The notes beneath the pieces are model-generated. The model was not told the DNA's origin. It did not search any database and saw only the letters and a list, made by a program, of their open reading frames with translations. This document shows positions 1 to 10,679 of a stretch of DNA of 45,905 nucleotides, one piece after another (the stretch's first letter is position 1; every line of letters begins with the position of its first letter). The stretch lies in the NCBI GenBank assembly GCA_022447185.1, contig JAKVAY010000050.1, positions 1 to 45,905 on the forward strand, read 5' to 3'. The DNA is from Fuerstiella sp. GTDB taxonomy: Bacteria > Planctomycetota > Planctomycetia > Planctomycetales > Planctomycetaceae. The position numbers and the translations under genes are program-made.

Positions 1-928
1 TGTTTTTGTGAGATTGCAGATCGCCGGCGATTTGCTCACGAATGAACCGATCGAACGGTTTGTCATTGTTGAACGTGTCGATGACGTAGTCACGATATCG
101 CCATGCGTGTTCCGCAAAGATGTTGTTGGATGTTCCGATTTGGTCTGCGTACCCGACGAGATCCAGCCAGTGGCGTGCCCATCGTTCGCCAAACGCCCGG
201 GAATCGAGCAAACTGTCAACAATCGTCTCACGTGCCGGAAGGGACGAATCTGCCTCGAATTTGTGTATCTGTTCCACAGTTGGAGGAAGTCCTGTCAGGT
301 CGAAACTGACTCGCCGCAGCCATGTGTAGGGATCAGCGTCTCTAACGGGAGACAGGTGGGATTCCTCAAGCTTCGCCAACAGATAGCGATCAACGTCGCC
401 ATGCGGCCATCGTTCATTCAGAACGACCGGTGGCGGTATCTCCAGCATTGGCTGAAACGCCCAATGCTGGCGACCGGCTTGGACGTCAATGCCTTCTTTG
501 TGACTTGCGGCTGAGGTGGCTGTACGAGGATCAGGGGCTCCGTCTGCGACCCATCGCTCGAGTTGCCTGATCAGCTTGTCCGGCAGTTTTCCTGAGGGCG
601 GCATTTCGTTGTTTTCATACCGAACGGCCTGAATTAACAGACTTGCATTTGGTTGGCCGGGAACAACAGCCGGACCGGACTCACCGCCTTTGGCCCAGCC
701 ACTGCGAGAATCAAGTACCAGCCCGCCTCGAACCTGCTTGGCCGCATGACTGTGGCACTCAAAACAGTTCTCTTTCAGAATTGGCAGAACGTTTTTGCGA
801 AATGATTCTTCGGCCGCAGTGTCTGGTGCGATCGGGGCAGCTGCACAAGAATCACCAAGCTGTAATGCGATGACGGCTGAAAGTGCAACCTTGCGAAAAT
901 GCAGACTCATGCGACGGTGGTATCTCAT
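1..928 (-). CDS. PSD1-family cytochrome protein, N-terminal part (runs off window)
   Basis: The minus frame stays open from ATG at 928 to the window edge, giving about 309 residues of a larger protein. After a signal-like N-terminus (a second in-frame ATG at 910 would give a tidier signal peptide) comes a planctomycete cytochrome C domain with the haem motif CFECH (C55, C58, H59). The DUF1549 domain follows, with segments such as RRVSFDLTGLPPT and FGERWARHWLDLVGYAD. In full-length relatives a DUF1553 domain comes next and would lie beyond the left edge. Family knowledge: these proteins are exported, abundant in Planctomycetota, usually paired with DUF1501 proteins and thought to take part in polysaccharide use, but the reaction is not settled. 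No DUF1501 partner is visible on this side. The family call is firm; the role is inferred. Confidence 0.88.
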   Translation of the reverse strand, partial: MRYHRRMSLHFRKVALSAVIALQLGDSCAAAPIAPDTAAEESFRKNVLPILKENCFECHSHAAKQVRGGLVLDSRSGWAKGGESGPAVVPGQPNASLLIQAVRYENNEMPPSGKLPDKLIRQLERWVADGAPDPRTATSAASHKEGIDVQAGRQHWAFQPMLEIPPPVVLNERWPHGDVDRYLLAKLEESHLSPVRDADPYTWLRRVSFDLTGLPPTVEQIHKFEADSSLPARETIVDSLLDSRAFGERWARHWLDLVGYADQIGTSNNIFAEHAWRYRDYVIDTFNNDKPFDRFIREQIAGDLQSHKN

Positions 929-973
929 TGTTCACACGCCTGATCAGATGTTTATTTTGCATTCCATAGTATG

Positions 974-988
974 ACCTGCCCGGCAGGT
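974..988. repeat. Near-perfect palindrome with one-base centre
   Basis: ACCTGCC, a single C, then GGCAGGT. It lies between the stop of the YebC-like gene and the start of the PSD1 gene, both on the minus strand. It could be an operator or part of a hairpin. No U tract follows on the minus strand, so it is not a classical terminator. Confidence 0.4.
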
Positions 989-1033
989 GATACAACCTCC
1001 TTTGGGGCATACTGTGTGTCGAAGGATACCCGT

Positions 1034-1780
1034 TTAAATTAATGGCGTGCCGGTCTCCTGGTCAGCCAGAATTGCGTTGTGGTAAACGTCCTGTACGTCC
1101 TCGCAGTCGTTGAGAAGATCAAGGAATTTCTCGAATGAGGGCTGGTCCGCTTCGCTTATGTTTGTGGTTGCCTGAGGGAGGAATGTGATTTCCTGGATTT
1201 CCAGTTCGATTCCGGGAAACGCTTCCAGCAGTGCCGTTTTTGCTTTGTAGAACTCTTCGGCCGGAGCAAACAGTGTCAACTGGTCGTCTCTGCATTCGAT
1301 GTCATCAATGTTAATATCCGCGTCCAGCATCGCTTCAAGTACCTCATCTTCATTGCCTCCTTTGAACGCAAGGACGGCCATGTGGTCAAACATATGCGCG
1401 ACAGAACCGGTCGGTCCCAGTTTCGAGCCGGTTCTGTTGAAGCAGTTGCGGACTTCTGTGATGGTTCGATTATTATTATCCGTCAAACAATCAACAATGA
1501 CCGAGCAGCCCCCGGGACCGAATCCTTCGTAGCGAGCGGATACAAAGGATTCGCCACCAGCGCCACTGGCCTTCTCAATCGCTTTGTCAATAACGTGACT
1601 GGGAACCTGATCACGCTTAGCTTTTTCCATTAGGTTCCGCAGGGCCGGATTGGACTCAGGGTCGGCAACTCCGTTCTTCGCCGCTACATACAGTTGTGTT
1701 CCATATTTGGCATAGAGTTTTGATTTCTGGGCCGCCGTCTTCATGATCGAATGTTTGCGGTTTTCGAAACTTCTTCCCAT
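1034..1780 (-). CDS. yebC: YebC/PmpR-family regulator, YeeN-like
   Basis: A 248-residue protein of the YebC/TACO1 family, which comprises cytosolic regulators now linked to transcription and to relief of ribosome stalling. Family marks run along the whole length: MGRSFENRK at the start, YAKYGTQLYVAAKNG, then YEGFGPGG, the segment NRTITEVRNCFNRTG, and DVQDVYHNA near the C-terminus. The LYAKYGTQLYVAAK and VPSHVIDKAIEKA wording is closer to the YeeN branch than to E. coli YebC. The frame opens seven codons earlier at 1801, but the family N-terminus fits the ATG at 1780, which has GAAGAG a little upstream. It is divergent from the kinase gene, with a palindrome in the shared spacer. Length is normal and the call is firm. 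Confidence 0.92.
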   Translation of the reverse strand: MGRSFENRKHSIMKTAAQKSKLYAKYGTQLYVAAKNGVADPESNPALRNLMEKAKRDQVPSHVIDKAIEKASGAGGESFVSARYEGFGPGGCSVIVDCLTDNNNRTITEVRNCFNRTGSKLGPTGSVAHMFDHMAVLAFKGGNEDEVLEAMLDADINIDDIECRDDQLTLFAPAEEFYKAKTALLEAFPGIELEIQEITFLPQATTNISEADQPSFEKFLDLLNDCEDVQDVYHNAILADQETGTPLI

Positions 1781-1853
1781 AGCGATTAACTCTTCGGTCA
1801 TTGCAGATTGTGTGGAGTCGTCGAAGCACTGCGACGGCCGTAACCCATTGTAG

Positions 1854-1870
1854 CGTCAGTCTGACTGACG
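1854..1870. repeat. Palindrome between divergent yebC and kinase genes
   Basis: CGTCAGTC, a central T, then GACTGACG: a perfect 8+8 inverted repeat. It sits about 75 bases upstream of the YebC start and about 200 bases upstream of the kinase start. The geometry suits a dimeric repressor operator, but that is inference; the sequence shows only symmetry. Confidence 0.4.
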
Positions 1871-2066
1871 GCGACCGTGTTCATAGCAACGCTCACGAAC
1901 CCCGTTATGATCCTTTGGTGTTTTTCGAAGATTCATTGATCCCGGAACTCCCCATGGAATCCCGGTGATGTGCAGACGGAATGCGTGATTTGTCGGAATT
2001 GTGGTGGCTCAAATCGTCGTGAGGCACTGAAGGAAACAGTGAGCAGGTATATGTTATTCCATTTCA

Positions 2067-3938
2067 ATGGCATGGGGCGGTTTCCGAATCACCCACTGGG
2101 AAAGTGCTGTGGCCATGCCGGATGAACTGAACGCGAATCCTGAAAGGGAGCGGTCCGCAGGACCAGTCTCGGACAGTACCGTTTCCGCGTCGTCGGAGGA
2201 AATAGAAGTTACAATTCCCCCGCGAGAATATTTCAGTGCCACAGCGAACGATGTTGGTCAGTCACGGAATCAGCCAGCCATTCCGACACAGTTTGATGGC
2301 TATGAGGTCATCGAAGAAATTGCACGGGGCGGTATGGGGATCGTGTATCGGGCCTATCAAAAGAACCTTGATCGAGTCATCGCACTCAAGACCGTCCTGG
2401 CCGGTAACCTTGCCTCGGAGGAAGTCGTTCGGCAGTTCCAGACAGAAGCCAGAGCTGCAGGGAAGTTGAATCATCCCGGAATCGTACCAGTGTATGATGT
2501 TGGTGAGTCTCAGGGGTATCATTATTTCTCAATGCCAGTCATTGATGGTATCAGTCTGAGTGATCGGGTTGCTCGTGGGCCACTTGATCCCGACGAAGCA
2601 GCACGACTTTTGCAGGCGGTTGCCGAAACAATTCACTTTGCACACGAACACAAAGTGATCCATCGCGATCTGAAGCCCGGGAATATCCTGGTTGATATTC
2701 ATGATCAGCCGTTGATCACGGATTTTGGTATTGCCAGAAGAATTGAGGACCAACAGACGCCTGGTCATGTGGATGTATTGATGGGGACAGCGGAGTACAT
2801 GCCCCCCGAACAGGCGTCCGGTGAGCCAACGGGACCACTTTCAGATGTGTATTCTCTGGGTGCGACACTGTATTGCCTGCTGACCGGTCGTCCGCCATTT
2901 CAGTCGCACAACACGCTCGATACACTGTTGGACGTGATTCAACGTGATCCGGTTCCACCGCGTCGATTGAACCAACGCATTCCCCGCGACCTTGAACTGA
3001 TCTGCTTGAAATGCATGCGAAAACGACCTCAGGATCGTTACCAGTCCGCGAAGGAAGTTGCCGGGGAATTTACGCGTTTTCTCGCAGGTGAACCGGTACT
3101 TGTTCATCCGGTCGGCAGTGTGGGATCTTTTATGCGATGGATGCGACGCGAGCCACGCAATGCTGCAATTTCCACGGGACTCGTTGTTTGTTTTACGGCT
3201 GCACTTGGGACCAGTGTTTACTACAACTATCAGCTCGATAAGCAGAGGGTTCTTGCCGAAGATGCTCGGAAAACGGCAGAACTGGCTCAGGCAGGAGCAG
3301 AACTGTCGGAAGCACGTGCGAGTCGTTGGAGGACGATGGCCGAATCATTGCTTCGAGATTCGCCCACCGAAGAACGTCAGATCGTTCAGGCACTCCAGTA
3401 TTCAACTCTCGGTGATGTCTGTTTGTCAGCAACCAGACTGTTGCGGGAAATGCGTGTGGGGCCGGCCACACACGCGTTGGAAAATTTCAGGACAGCGAGA
3501 CGTAAGATTCCCAGGGAGCAGGAAGCTAGACTCAGTCCGTTGCTCGACCAGATTGAGGTCAGCAGAAACAGAGCCAACCGTGATCCGGAATCCACTCAAA
3601 AGGCGGTTACCCGGCTGATCGACAAAATTCGGGAGCTTTGGATCACTGCAACTAGGGATTCCCCTCGAGTGACACAACTGGTTCGTTCCGTACTTTATTC
3701 TCAGGCCAGAGACCTTGTTGACGTGGTTGTGAATGCCGGCGATCGTCGCGAAGTGAATCGTGAGCTGGAATCGTTACAGGATCTGATCAATGCCGAGTTA
3801 TTTGTCGTGGCAACAGACGAAGTGTATCTGGGGGCGATCAAACTGCTTGTAGAACTGGATGCCTGGACGTTCGGACAACCTTCAGAAGCTCTGAAGTCGA
3901 GTGCCGAATCGTTGCGGCAGAGCCTGAGCACAGAATGA
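2067..3938 (+). CDS. Membrane-anchored Ser/Thr protein kinase (PknB-like)
   Basis: A 623-residue Hanks-type kinase. A disordered N-terminus of about 78 residues precedes the catalytic domain (about 79-340). Visible elements are the glycine-rich loop IARGGMGIVY (86-94), the ATP-binding lysine K108 in IALK, the catalytic loop HRDLKPGN (199-206), DFG (219-221), the PPE form of the APE motif (246-248) and DVYSLG (260-265), so the enzyme should be active. One membrane segment (about 366-386) is followed by a coiled-coil-like Ala/Glu-rich stretch and a C-terminal domain of about 200 residues that I cannot name. Topology would put the kinase in the cytoplasm and the tail across the membrane. The start is uncertain: ATG at 2067 or 2115, neither with a strong ribosome site. 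Kinases of this build are numerous in planctomycetes; the substrate is unknown. Confidence 0.93.
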   Translation: MAWGGFRITHWESAVAMPDELNANPERERSAGPVSDSTVSASSEEIEVTIPPREYFSATANDVGQSRNQPAIPTQFDGYEVIEEIARGGMGIVYRAYQKNLDRVIALKTVLAGNLASEEVVRQFQTEARAAGKLNHPGIVPVYDVGESQGYHYFSMPVIDGISLSDRVARGPLDPDEAARLLQAVAETIHFAHEHKVIHRDLKPGNILVDIHDQPLITDFGIARRIEDQQTPGHVDVLMGTAEYMPPEQASGEPTGPLSDVYSLGATLYCLLTGRPPFQSHNTLDTLLDVIQRDPVPPRRLNQRIPRDLELICLKCMRKRPQDRYQSAKEVAGEFTRFLAGEPVLVHPVGSVGSFMRWMRREPRNAAISTGLVVCFTAALGTSVYYNYQLDKQRVLAEDARKTAELAQAGAELSEARASRWRTMAESLLRDSPTEERQIVQALQYSTLGDVCLSATRLLREMRVGPATHALENFRTARRKIPREQEARLSPLLDQIEVSRNRANRDPESTQKAVTRLIDKIRELWITATRDSPRVTQLVRSVLYSQARDLVDVVVNAGDRREVNRELESLQDLINAELFVVATDEVYLGAIKLLVELDAWTFGQPSEALKSSAESLRQSLSTE

Positions 3939-4117
3939 CGCTCAACATTTCAGGCGGGAATATTTCTGCTGGAGACGTGTGCCGGGACCATGCTTTTACA
4001 GTGTGGAATAACGCGGGAAATGAACTGTGGCACAGAACACTCTGCTGAGATGCGCTGCAACAAAACTTGTGGTCTTCTGTCTCTGCATGTGGACAGTGGA
4101 CACGGGCCACTGGATCT

Positions 4118-5611
4118 TCAGGAGTCAAACAGTTGCCGAACGGCTGGTTTCTTGATTTTGCCAAGAGCATTGCGTGGCAGGCTCTCGACCTCCAGCAGTA
4201 TGCGAGGAATTTTGTATGCAGAAATTCGGCCTTTGCACCAGTTACGTAATTCGCTCATCTCAATGGCGGTGCCAGGCCGCGGAACCACGGCTGTTGCAAC
4301 GATTTCTCCCCATGTCTCATCGGGAATTCCCACGACGGCGCATTCTGCAATCGAGGGATGATCCAGCAACGAAGCTTCGATTTCGAGAGCTGACAGTTTG
4401 TAGCCGCCACTCTTAATAATGTCGACACTGCTTCGCCCCATGATGCGATAGTAGCCGTCTTCTACTATGGCAATGTCTCCCGTACGAAACCAGCCGTCAG
4501 TGAAGGACTGTGCAGTGACATCCGGACGATTCCAGTACTCTTTAAATACATTTGCCCCGCGAACCTGGATCTCTCCGGACAATGTCTCTTCGGAAATTAC
4601 TTTGCCGGTATCTGTTTGAAGGCGGATGTCAACGCCTGGCAGTGGCTGGCCCACTGCTCCGGGGCGCCGTTCACCGTGATACGGATTCGACAGTGCCATC
4701 CCGATTTCAGTCATGCCATAGCGTTCCAGTAATTTCTGTCCGGTCAGTTCGGTCCATCGTTCGTGAATACTGGCAGGGAGTGCAGCGGAACCGGAAATCA
4801 TCAGCCTCATGCGACTGAAGCCGTCGATGACTGATGTGCGATCTAGGTCACTCATTGAATCGAACGCAGAAATGAGTTTCACATAGATCGTGGGTACTGC
4901 CATGAAGACTGACCATGCGTCTTCAGAAACTCGACGCATGATAATGTCTGCGTCAAAACGGGAGAAAGATTCGATTTCGGCCCCGGACCACAGTGCACAG
5001 GACATGACGTTGATAATGCCGTGAATGTGGTGCAGCGGCAAAAACAAAGGGATGCGATCGTCAGACTTCCAGTGCCATGCGTCAACCAGGGACTTGATCT
5101 GAGCCTGGATATTGATGTGTGTGGTGACGACTCCTTTTGGACGGCTGGTGGTGCCGCTTGTATAGAGCATCATTGCACGACGCTCAGAATGAACTTCTGG
5201 TAATTCCACGAGTGTTGCATTCCTGATTTCGTCTCCGACAACCAGTTTCAGTTTCAGGCGTTGGCAGATTGTTGCTATGCCGGGTGCACAGTTCTTATCC
5301 GCAATGACCACACTGGACTGAGAATCATTCAATGTATATTTCAATTCCTCATGAGTTGCTTTCGCGCTCAGAGGAACAGCAAGGCCTCCGGCCCGCCAAA
5401 TTCCCCACAGAGCGGCGATGTAATCCGGACCTGGCGGCATTAGAAACGCAACACGAGATTCTTTCAGATCTTCCTGGCCGTTGAGCAGCACAGCGGCAAG
5501 TAATTCTGACCGGTTGCAGATTTCTTCGTAGGAGTATGATCCCGAATCCGTACAAACGGCAGTTCTGCGTCCATGTCCGATTGCACGCTCGATGACAGGA
5601 AGCTGATTCAT
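4118..5611 (-). CDS. Acyl-CoA synthetase, malonyl-CoA synthetase (MatB/ACSF3)-like
   Basis: A 497-residue AMP-forming acyl-CoA ligase of the ANL superfamily, activating a carboxylic acid through an acyl-adenylate. Motifs: the P-loop LYTSGTTSRPKG (149-160), ERYGMTEIGMALSNP (A5 region), GWFRTGDIA (A7), DIIKSGGYKLSALEIE (A8 hinge) and the C-terminal lysine region NALGKIKKP (A10). The wording around YGMTE...NPYHGERRPGAVG and DIIKSGGYK resembles MatB and ACSF3, which make malonyl-CoA from malonate. Substrate choice cannot be proven from sequence, and a short or medium acyl substrate is possible. It is cytosolic with no signal or membrane segment. It stands alone and converges with the kinase gene. 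Malonyl-CoA would feed an acyl cluster like the one at 35-39 kb, but the two are about 30 kb apart. Confidence 0.88.
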   Translation of the reverse strand: MNQLPVIERAIGHGRRTAVCTDSGSYSYEEICNRSELLAAVLLNGQEDLKESRVAFLMPPGPDYIAALWGIWRAGGLAVPLSAKATHEELKYTLNDSQSSVVIADKNCAPGIATICQRLKLKLVVGDEIRNATLVELPEVHSERRAMMLYTSGTTSRPKGVVTTHINIQAQIKSLVDAWHWKSDDRIPLFLPLHHIHGIINVMSCALWSGAEIESFSRFDADIIMRRVSEDAWSVFMAVPTIYVKLISAFDSMSDLDRTSVIDGFSRMRLMISGSAALPASIHERWTELTGQKLLERYGMTEIGMALSNPYHGERRPGAVGQPLPGVDIRLQTDTGKVISEETLSGEIQVRGANVFKEYWNRPDVTAQSFTDGWFRTGDIAIVEDGYYRIMGRSSVDIIKSGGYKLSALEIEASLLDHPSIAECAVVGIPDETWGEIVATAVVPRPGTAIEMSELRNWCKGRISAYKIPRILLEVESLPRNALGKIKKPAVRQLFDS

Positions 5612-5733
5612 GCAGGCTCTGACGGAAATAAAAGGGTGCCACAGGAAGCCACAAACGTACGACCAGCCATATTGGTTTTTCGTGAATTCCGTCTTCAGCG
5701 CGGAAGGTTGCGAAGTTTTAATGGCTCATCAGA

Positions 5734-7200
5734 TCAGGCCAGGACGTTGTCTACAACATTTGCTGATTCCACACCGGTGAGACGCTGTTCGAGACCCTGA
5801 AACCTATATGTCAGCTTTTCATGATCGATGCCCAGACAGTGGAGAATCGTGGCATTCAGATCGCGAATGTGGACGGAATCTTTGACGACGTTGTAACAGT
5901 AGTCGTCTGTTTGGCCATGCTGAACTCCACCCTGAACTCCACCGCCGGCCATCCAGACACTGAAACAGCGACCGTGGTGGTCGCGGCCGTAGTTTTGCCG
6001 TGTCAATTTTCCCTGAGCGTAAACGGTCCGACCGAACTCACCGCCCCAAATCACAAGTGTTTCGTCCAGCATGCCACGCAACTTGAGATCTTTGATCAAG
6101 GCTGCCGATGGCTGATCCACGTCGCCGCACTGTCCGCGAATCTGATTAGGCAGGTTTCCGTGCTGATCCCAGCCTCGATGGAACAGCTGAATGAACCGAA
6201 CGCCGCGTTCTGCAAGGCGTCGTGCGAGCAGACAATTGGCGGCATACGTTCCCGGATTCCGCGAAGCCGGTCCGTACAGGTCAAACACATTATCCGGTTC
6301 ATCCGCGAGATCCATTAACTCGGGCACAGACGACTGCATTCGGAAAGCCATTTCGTATTGTGCAATCCGGGTACGGGTCTCCGGGTCACCGAATGACTCG
6401 GCTTTCAGTTCATTCAGTTGCGCGAGGCCATCCAGCATGGTACGTCGGCTGTCCCTGTCGAGGCCGGGTGGGTCGGAGAGATACAGGACGGGGTCGTTGC
6501 CACTGCGGAATCGCACGCCCTGATGACTGGATGGCAGAAAGCCGCTGCTCCACAGCCGTGAAAACAGTGGCTGGCCTCCGGCAAGGCCGGTACCCTGCGA
6601 GATAAGGACGATGTAGGCGGGCAGATCACGGCTTTCGCTGCCCAGGCCGTAACTGAGCCACGAGCCCATGCTGGGTTTACCCAGCTGTTGTGTGCCTGTG
6701 TTGATGAACGTAATCGCCGGATCGTGATTGATCGCCTCGGTGTTGACTGATCGAATGATCGCAATGTCGTCAGCGATCGATCCTGTGTGGGGCAATACTT
6801 CGCTGAGCCAGGCACCGCACTTGCCGTGCTGTCTGAACCGAAATATTGATGACGCGCAGGGAAAAGTCTGCTGTTTCTGAGTCATTTCCGTGATGCGCTG
6901 ACCCTGTCGTACGGAATCGGGCAGCTCCGTGCCGTGTGCCTCTGTCAGCCGGGGTTTGTAGTCGAAAAGATCAATGTGCGAGGGCGCACCAGACTGGAAC
7001 AGGAAAATGACTCGTTTGGCTTTGGGGGAAAAATGTGGCAAGTCCGGAAGGCCGCCTGTCGAATTGCGCCCCGCTTTTTGTTCAGCCCGTACGTCGTGTT
7101 CCATCAATGATGCCAGTGCGGCTGATCCAAGTCCACCTGCCGTTCGGCTGAACAAATGGCGACGGTTCATTGTCAATGTGAATTCATCGAGAGGGTTCAT
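5734..7200 (-). CDS. DUF1501 domain protein with Tat-like signal
   Basis: A 488-residue DUF1501 protein (alkaline-phosphatase/sulfatase-like superfamily). It begins MNPLDEF, then [19 protein letters not shown], a twin-arginine-like export signal typical of the family. Downstream are [38 protein letters not shown] and IWGGEFGRT, all characteristic. The frame opens nine codons earlier (7227), but the family start fits ATG at 7200, four bases after the stop of the upstream PSD1 gene, so the pair is translationally close and almost certainly one operon. Family knowledge: DUF1501 and PSD1 proteins nearly always occur as neighbours in planctomycetes, and a periplasmic role in handling complex carbon is proposed but unproven. 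Confidence 0.93.
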   Translation of the reverse strand: MNPLDEFTLTMNRRHLFSRTAGGLGSAALASLMEHDVRAEQKAGRNSTGGLPDLPHFSPKAKRVIFLFQSGAPSHIDLFDYKPRLTEAHGTELPDSVRQGQRITEMTQKQQTFPCASSIFRFRQHGKCGAWLSEVLPHTGSIADDIAIIRSVNTEAINHDPAITFINTGTQQLGKPSMGSWLSYGLGSESRDLPAYIVLISQGTGLAGGQPLFSRLWSSGFLPSSHQGVRFRSGNDPVLYLSDPPGLDRDSRRTMLDGLAQLNELKAESFGDPETRTRIAQYEMAFRMQSSVPELMDLADEPDNVFDLYGPASRNPGTYAANCLLARRLAERGVRFIQLFHRGWDQHGNLPNQIRGQCGDVDQPSAALIKDLKLRGMLDETLVIWGGEFGRTVYAQGKLTRQNYGRDHHGRCFSVWMAGGGVQGGVQHGQTDDYCYNVVKDSVHIRDLNATILHCLGIDHEKLTYRFQGLEQRLTGVESANVVDNVLA

Positions 7201-7204
7201 CGCG

Positions 7205-10200
7205 TCATTCCTTGGTGATCGTCTCATCCATATTCAGAATGATGCTGGCAATTGTGGTCAGTGCCGCATGTTCGCCGGGATCGAGCATTTGGTTTCGCTT
7301 CGATTCGCCGACTGTCAGTAACTTTAATGCTGCGTCGTCATTCCGGCCAAAAACATCTCGTTGCCGTTCATAGACAGTCAGTAATACATCACTTTCCACC
7401 GCTTTTGGCTGGCGTGTTGTGGCCCTCGTAAACATGAATTCAATGCGGTTTAGCGGAAGGACTGCATTCGTCATTGCGTTTTCGGCCAGGGCTCTGGCTG
7501 CTTCGACAAATGTTGGATCGTTCATCATGACCAGTGCCATCAGTGGTGTGTTTGTTCGCTGGCGCCGGACAGTACAGAGTTCACGGGTTGGAGCGTCAAT
7601 GGCAAACATATTCGGCAGGGGGACAGATCTCTTCCAGTAACTGTACAGGCTGCGGCGATAAAGGTTTGATCCGTGATCCTGATCGTAGCCGCGGTTGGAA
7701 GTTTCCATCCAGAGTCCCGGCGGCTGGTAAGGCTTGACACTGGGACCGCCGACGCGTTGCACCAGCAATCCACTTACTGCCAGTGCGTTGTCGCGGATGA
7801 ATTCAGCGGCCAATCGGAAACGAGGCCCACGACTCAACAGCCGATTCTCCGGATCCCGATCGAACGATGCAGGTGAGATTTTTGAAGATTGCTGATAGGT
7901 GGCCGACGTGACGATGAGTTTCACGATCTGTCGGACGTCCCAACCCACCCGAACAAATTCCGTAGCGAGCCAGTCCAGTAGTTCAGGATGACTGGGGAGT
8001 TCTCCCTGAGTACCAAAGTCCTCCGATGTTTTGACGATACCTGTGCCAAATATCATTTGCCACAATCGATTCACTGTCACTCGGCTGGTCAGCGGATGGT
8101 CGGGTGTCACCAACCAGCGAGCCAGGGTCAGACGGCCGGGTTCTGAGGTGCCCACCAGTGGCGGCAGGAATTTCGGCGTACCTGGTTGTACCAACTGACC
8201 ATGTTGATCGTATGCTCCACGTTTCAGAACGAATGTTTCACGTGGTGTCGTCATGTCCTGCATGACCATCACTGTCAGTTTTTTAGCCTGGTCACCCACC
8301 TCATTTTCGAGGATACGCAGCCGGTCCAGCTCGTTACTGAGTTGCCGGTATTCGGCGTCATGGTTGGCGAGGTAGTACTGTCGCAGCACTTGTCTTTGTT
8401 TTCCTGTGCGGTTCTCGGCTGCCGTCGCCAGGACTGGCACAGCAGGGTTGGTGTCCGCCAGTGTTGACACCTCGGCCGTAGTCAGGCATCGACCATAGAT
8501 TCGTACGTCATCAATCGCGCCAGGGAAAAAGTCAGAGGTATGCCGCCGTCCAATGTACAGAGGCGTTTCCGTACTGATGGTTCCCGTTAACGCGTCTCGC
8601 TGAACGCTGACCGACTGCAGTCGGCCGTCGAAGTAGATCCGAAGACCCCGGGCCCTGCTGGATCCGTCATAAGTGACAAAGACGTGAGTCCACTGACCGA
8701 GTTCCAGTTGCTCAGTCGTTTTTACGTGGATTGCATCGTCAGGTCGGAAATGGACCATGCGGGCTTCGACATGTTTTCCGGCAACGACGACATCCCAGCT
8801 GCGACCAGCGACTGCACCATCGAAGCGGGCAATGACAGGGCCGTCACCTCCGGGAAAAATCCATGCCCCGTACGAGAATGAATCTGTTCGTTCGAATTCT
8901 GCTGCGTCGCCCAGATCGACCCAGGCCCTGCCGTTACAGTTCAGGGCATCCGCAAACCGGCCATTTGTCCAGGTGGCATTGCCCTGGAGTGTTCCGTGTC
9001 CGTGTTTTCCGGCAGCATTCCTTACATGGTCGTCGCCCACTGCATCGAGTGGATAATGAAACAGCAGGCCCTCTGGTGATTTTATTGTGCGGACACCGTC
9101 CTGCACAGAGAGCTGTTTCTCCCATGAGTCAGAAGCATCGGCAGCAACCTCCGAGTCTCTTCGTTGTCGTGCCTGTTCCAGGCGTGTGATTTGTTGTGTC
9201 AGCGTAGCCAGCTTTGCGGAAAGCTCAGGTGACTCCACCTCCAGAATCGGATCGACGTTCCCCATCCGATTCTCTACACCCTTGTCCGCGACTGAATTAA
9301 AATACGCAAAGAATTCGTAGAACTCGGCCTGTGAAATCGGATCGTATTTGTGGTCATGGCACTGGGCACAATGCATAGTCAGACCGAGCCACACAGTGGA
9401 TGTCGTGCGGACGCGATCCAGTACATATTCCACACGGTATTCCTCTGAAATACCCGACGCCGTCACACCATGATTGCGGTTAAAACCAGTTGCCACGACC
9501 TGGTCGTGTGTTCTTTCGGGCAACAGATCTCCAGCCAGTTGCTCGATGGTAAACTGGTCAAATGGCATGTTGGAATTGAAGGAATTGATCACCCAGTCCC
9601 GCCAGGGCCACATGTCGCGGTGGTAATCCTCATGGTAGCCGTGTGTGTCTGCATACCTCGCGGCATCCAGCCAGTTGAGCGCCATCCGTTCGCCGTATGC
9701 TGGTGATTCCAGCAGCCGATTGACAGCATTTTCCCAGGCTTCACTGCTTTCGTCGGCGAGAAACGCACTCACTTCTTCCGGAGCAGGTGGAAGTCCCGTG
9801 ATGTCAAACGTCAGCCTTCGAATCAACGTGAGTTTGTCAGCCTGCGAGGAAGGTCTCAGACCCGCACTCTGCAGACGCGCCAGGATAAAATGGTCGATCG
9901 TGTTCTTCGGCCAGTCGGTATCAGACAACGAGGGTACTGACGGACGTGTTGGTGGAACAAAAGACCAGTGTTCCTGCCATTCTGCACCCTGATCAATCCA
10001 TTTACGGATTAACTCGATCTGTTCAGTGGTCAACACATGACCCGAATCAGCGGGTGGCATATGCTGGTCGGGATTGTTGGAAGTGATTCGTCGGAAGAGT
10101 TCGCTTTCAGATGCACTTCCTGCAACAAGAACCCGCTTTCCGTTTCTTTCAGCGAATAATTCTGCCGGTCGGTCGAGGCGCAGGTTTGCCTGATTTCTGT

Positions 10201-10498
10201 TTACATCCGGTCCATGACACTGGACGCAGGCGAGTGACAGAATCGGTCGTACGTCGCGATTAAATTCCACCTGGTCGGATGTCGCCGCATCGCAGTACAC
10301 GACGGGATACGAGTACGCCACGATCACAAATGTCAGGAAGCGAACCCCACTCCATAGCGTGCGAATGACCACGGCGGGACAGGACCGAACAAAATTCCCA
10401 CCAATGTCGTGTGCAGGTGCCATACTGCATTGGTCTGGCGTGTTGCGATTCATTGTCGTGCCCGTATAGACATTGCCTGGGTTTTGGGCACTCAGCAT
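7205..10498 (-). CDS. PSD1-family cytochrome protein with embedded LamG-like domain
   Basis: About 1,100 residues, exported. Numbered from the first open codon (TTG at 10522), order is: signal segment (about 61-79), PSCyt1 domain with haem motif CVQCH (C99, C102, H103), DUF1549 (about 200-420) with a second CxxCH at C385-C388-H389, a concanavalin/LamG-like sandwich (about 485-690; note [11 protein letters not shown] and the closing [15 protein letters not shown]), then DUF1553 to the end ([43 protein letters not shown]). The LamG-like insert suggests glycan binding. The start is uncertain: 10498 has GGAAC upstream, while 10453 and 10423 are other in-frame ATGs that keep the signal. Followed after four bases by the DUF1501 gene, its usual partner. 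Confidence 0.92.
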   Translation of the reverse strand: MLSAQNPGNVYTGTTMNRNTPDQCSMAPAHDIGGNFVRSCPAVVIRTLWSGVRFLTFVIVAYSYPVVYCDAATSDQVEFNRDVRPILSLACVQCHGPDVNRNQANLRLDRPAELFAERNGKRVLVAGSASESELFRRITSNNPDQHMPPADSGHVLTTEQIELIRKWIDQGAEWQEHWSFVPPTRPSVPSLSDTDWPKNTIDHFILARLQSAGLRPSSQADKLTLIRRLTFDITGLPPAPEEVSAFLADESSEAWENAVNRLLESPAYGERMALNWLDAARYADTHGYHEDYHRDMWPWRDWVINSFNSNMPFDQFTIEQLAGDLLPERTHDQVVATGFNRNHGVTASGISEEYRVEYVLDRVRTTSTVWLGLTMHCAQCHDHKYDPISQAEFYEFFAYFNSVADKGVENRMGNVDPILEVESPELSAKLATLTQQITRLEQARQRRDSEVAADASDSWEKQLSVQDGVRTIKSPEGLLFHYPLDAVGDDHVRNAAGKHGHGTLQGNATWTNGRFADALNCNGRAWVDLGDAAEFERTDSFSYGAWIFPGGDGPVIARFDGAVAGRSWDVVVAGKHVEARMVHFRPDDAIHVKTTEQLELGQWTHVFVTYDGSSRARGLRIYFDGRLQSVSVQRDALTGTISTETPLYIGRRHTSDFFPGAIDDVRIYGRCLTTAEVSTLADTNPAVPVLATAAENRTGKQRQVLRQYYLANHDAEYRQLSNELDRLRILENEVGDQAKKLTVMVMQDMTTPRETFVLKRGAYDQHGQLVQPGTPKFLPPLVGTSEPGRLTLARWLVTPDHPLTSRVTVNRLWQMIFGTGIVKTSEDFGTQGELPSHPELLDWLATEFVRVGWDVRQIVKLIVTSATYQQSSKISPASFDRDPENRLLSRGPRFRLAAEFIRDNALAVSGLLVQRVGGPSVKPYQPPGLWMETSNRGYDQDHGSNLYRRSLYSYWKRSVPLPNMFAIDAPTRELCTVRRQRTNTPLMALVMMNDPTFVEAARALAENAMTNAVLPLNRIEFMFTRATTRQPKAVESDVLLTVYERQRDVFGRNDDAALKLLTVGESKRNQMLDPGEHAALTTIASIILNMDETITKE

Positions 10499-10679
10499 CG
10501 CAAGTTCCGGATCACAAAACAACGACAGAGTACCGGCGGAAGACAGACAGAGTCAGATCTGATGCGGATTTCCGGTTCGTCCGTGATGCGGGGCACGCTG
10601 ACGCAGAATCTGTCAGGCTCAAGGCCTCATTGCTCGGGGCGGTCTGCAATGTTGCAGAGATGTTTTTATGTGTCGGAGG

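Noticed and set aside
8..514. Plus-strand open frame of 168 codons at the left edge
   Set aside because: It is the shadow of the minus-strand PSD1 gene, whose CxxCH and DUF1549 motifs are clear.
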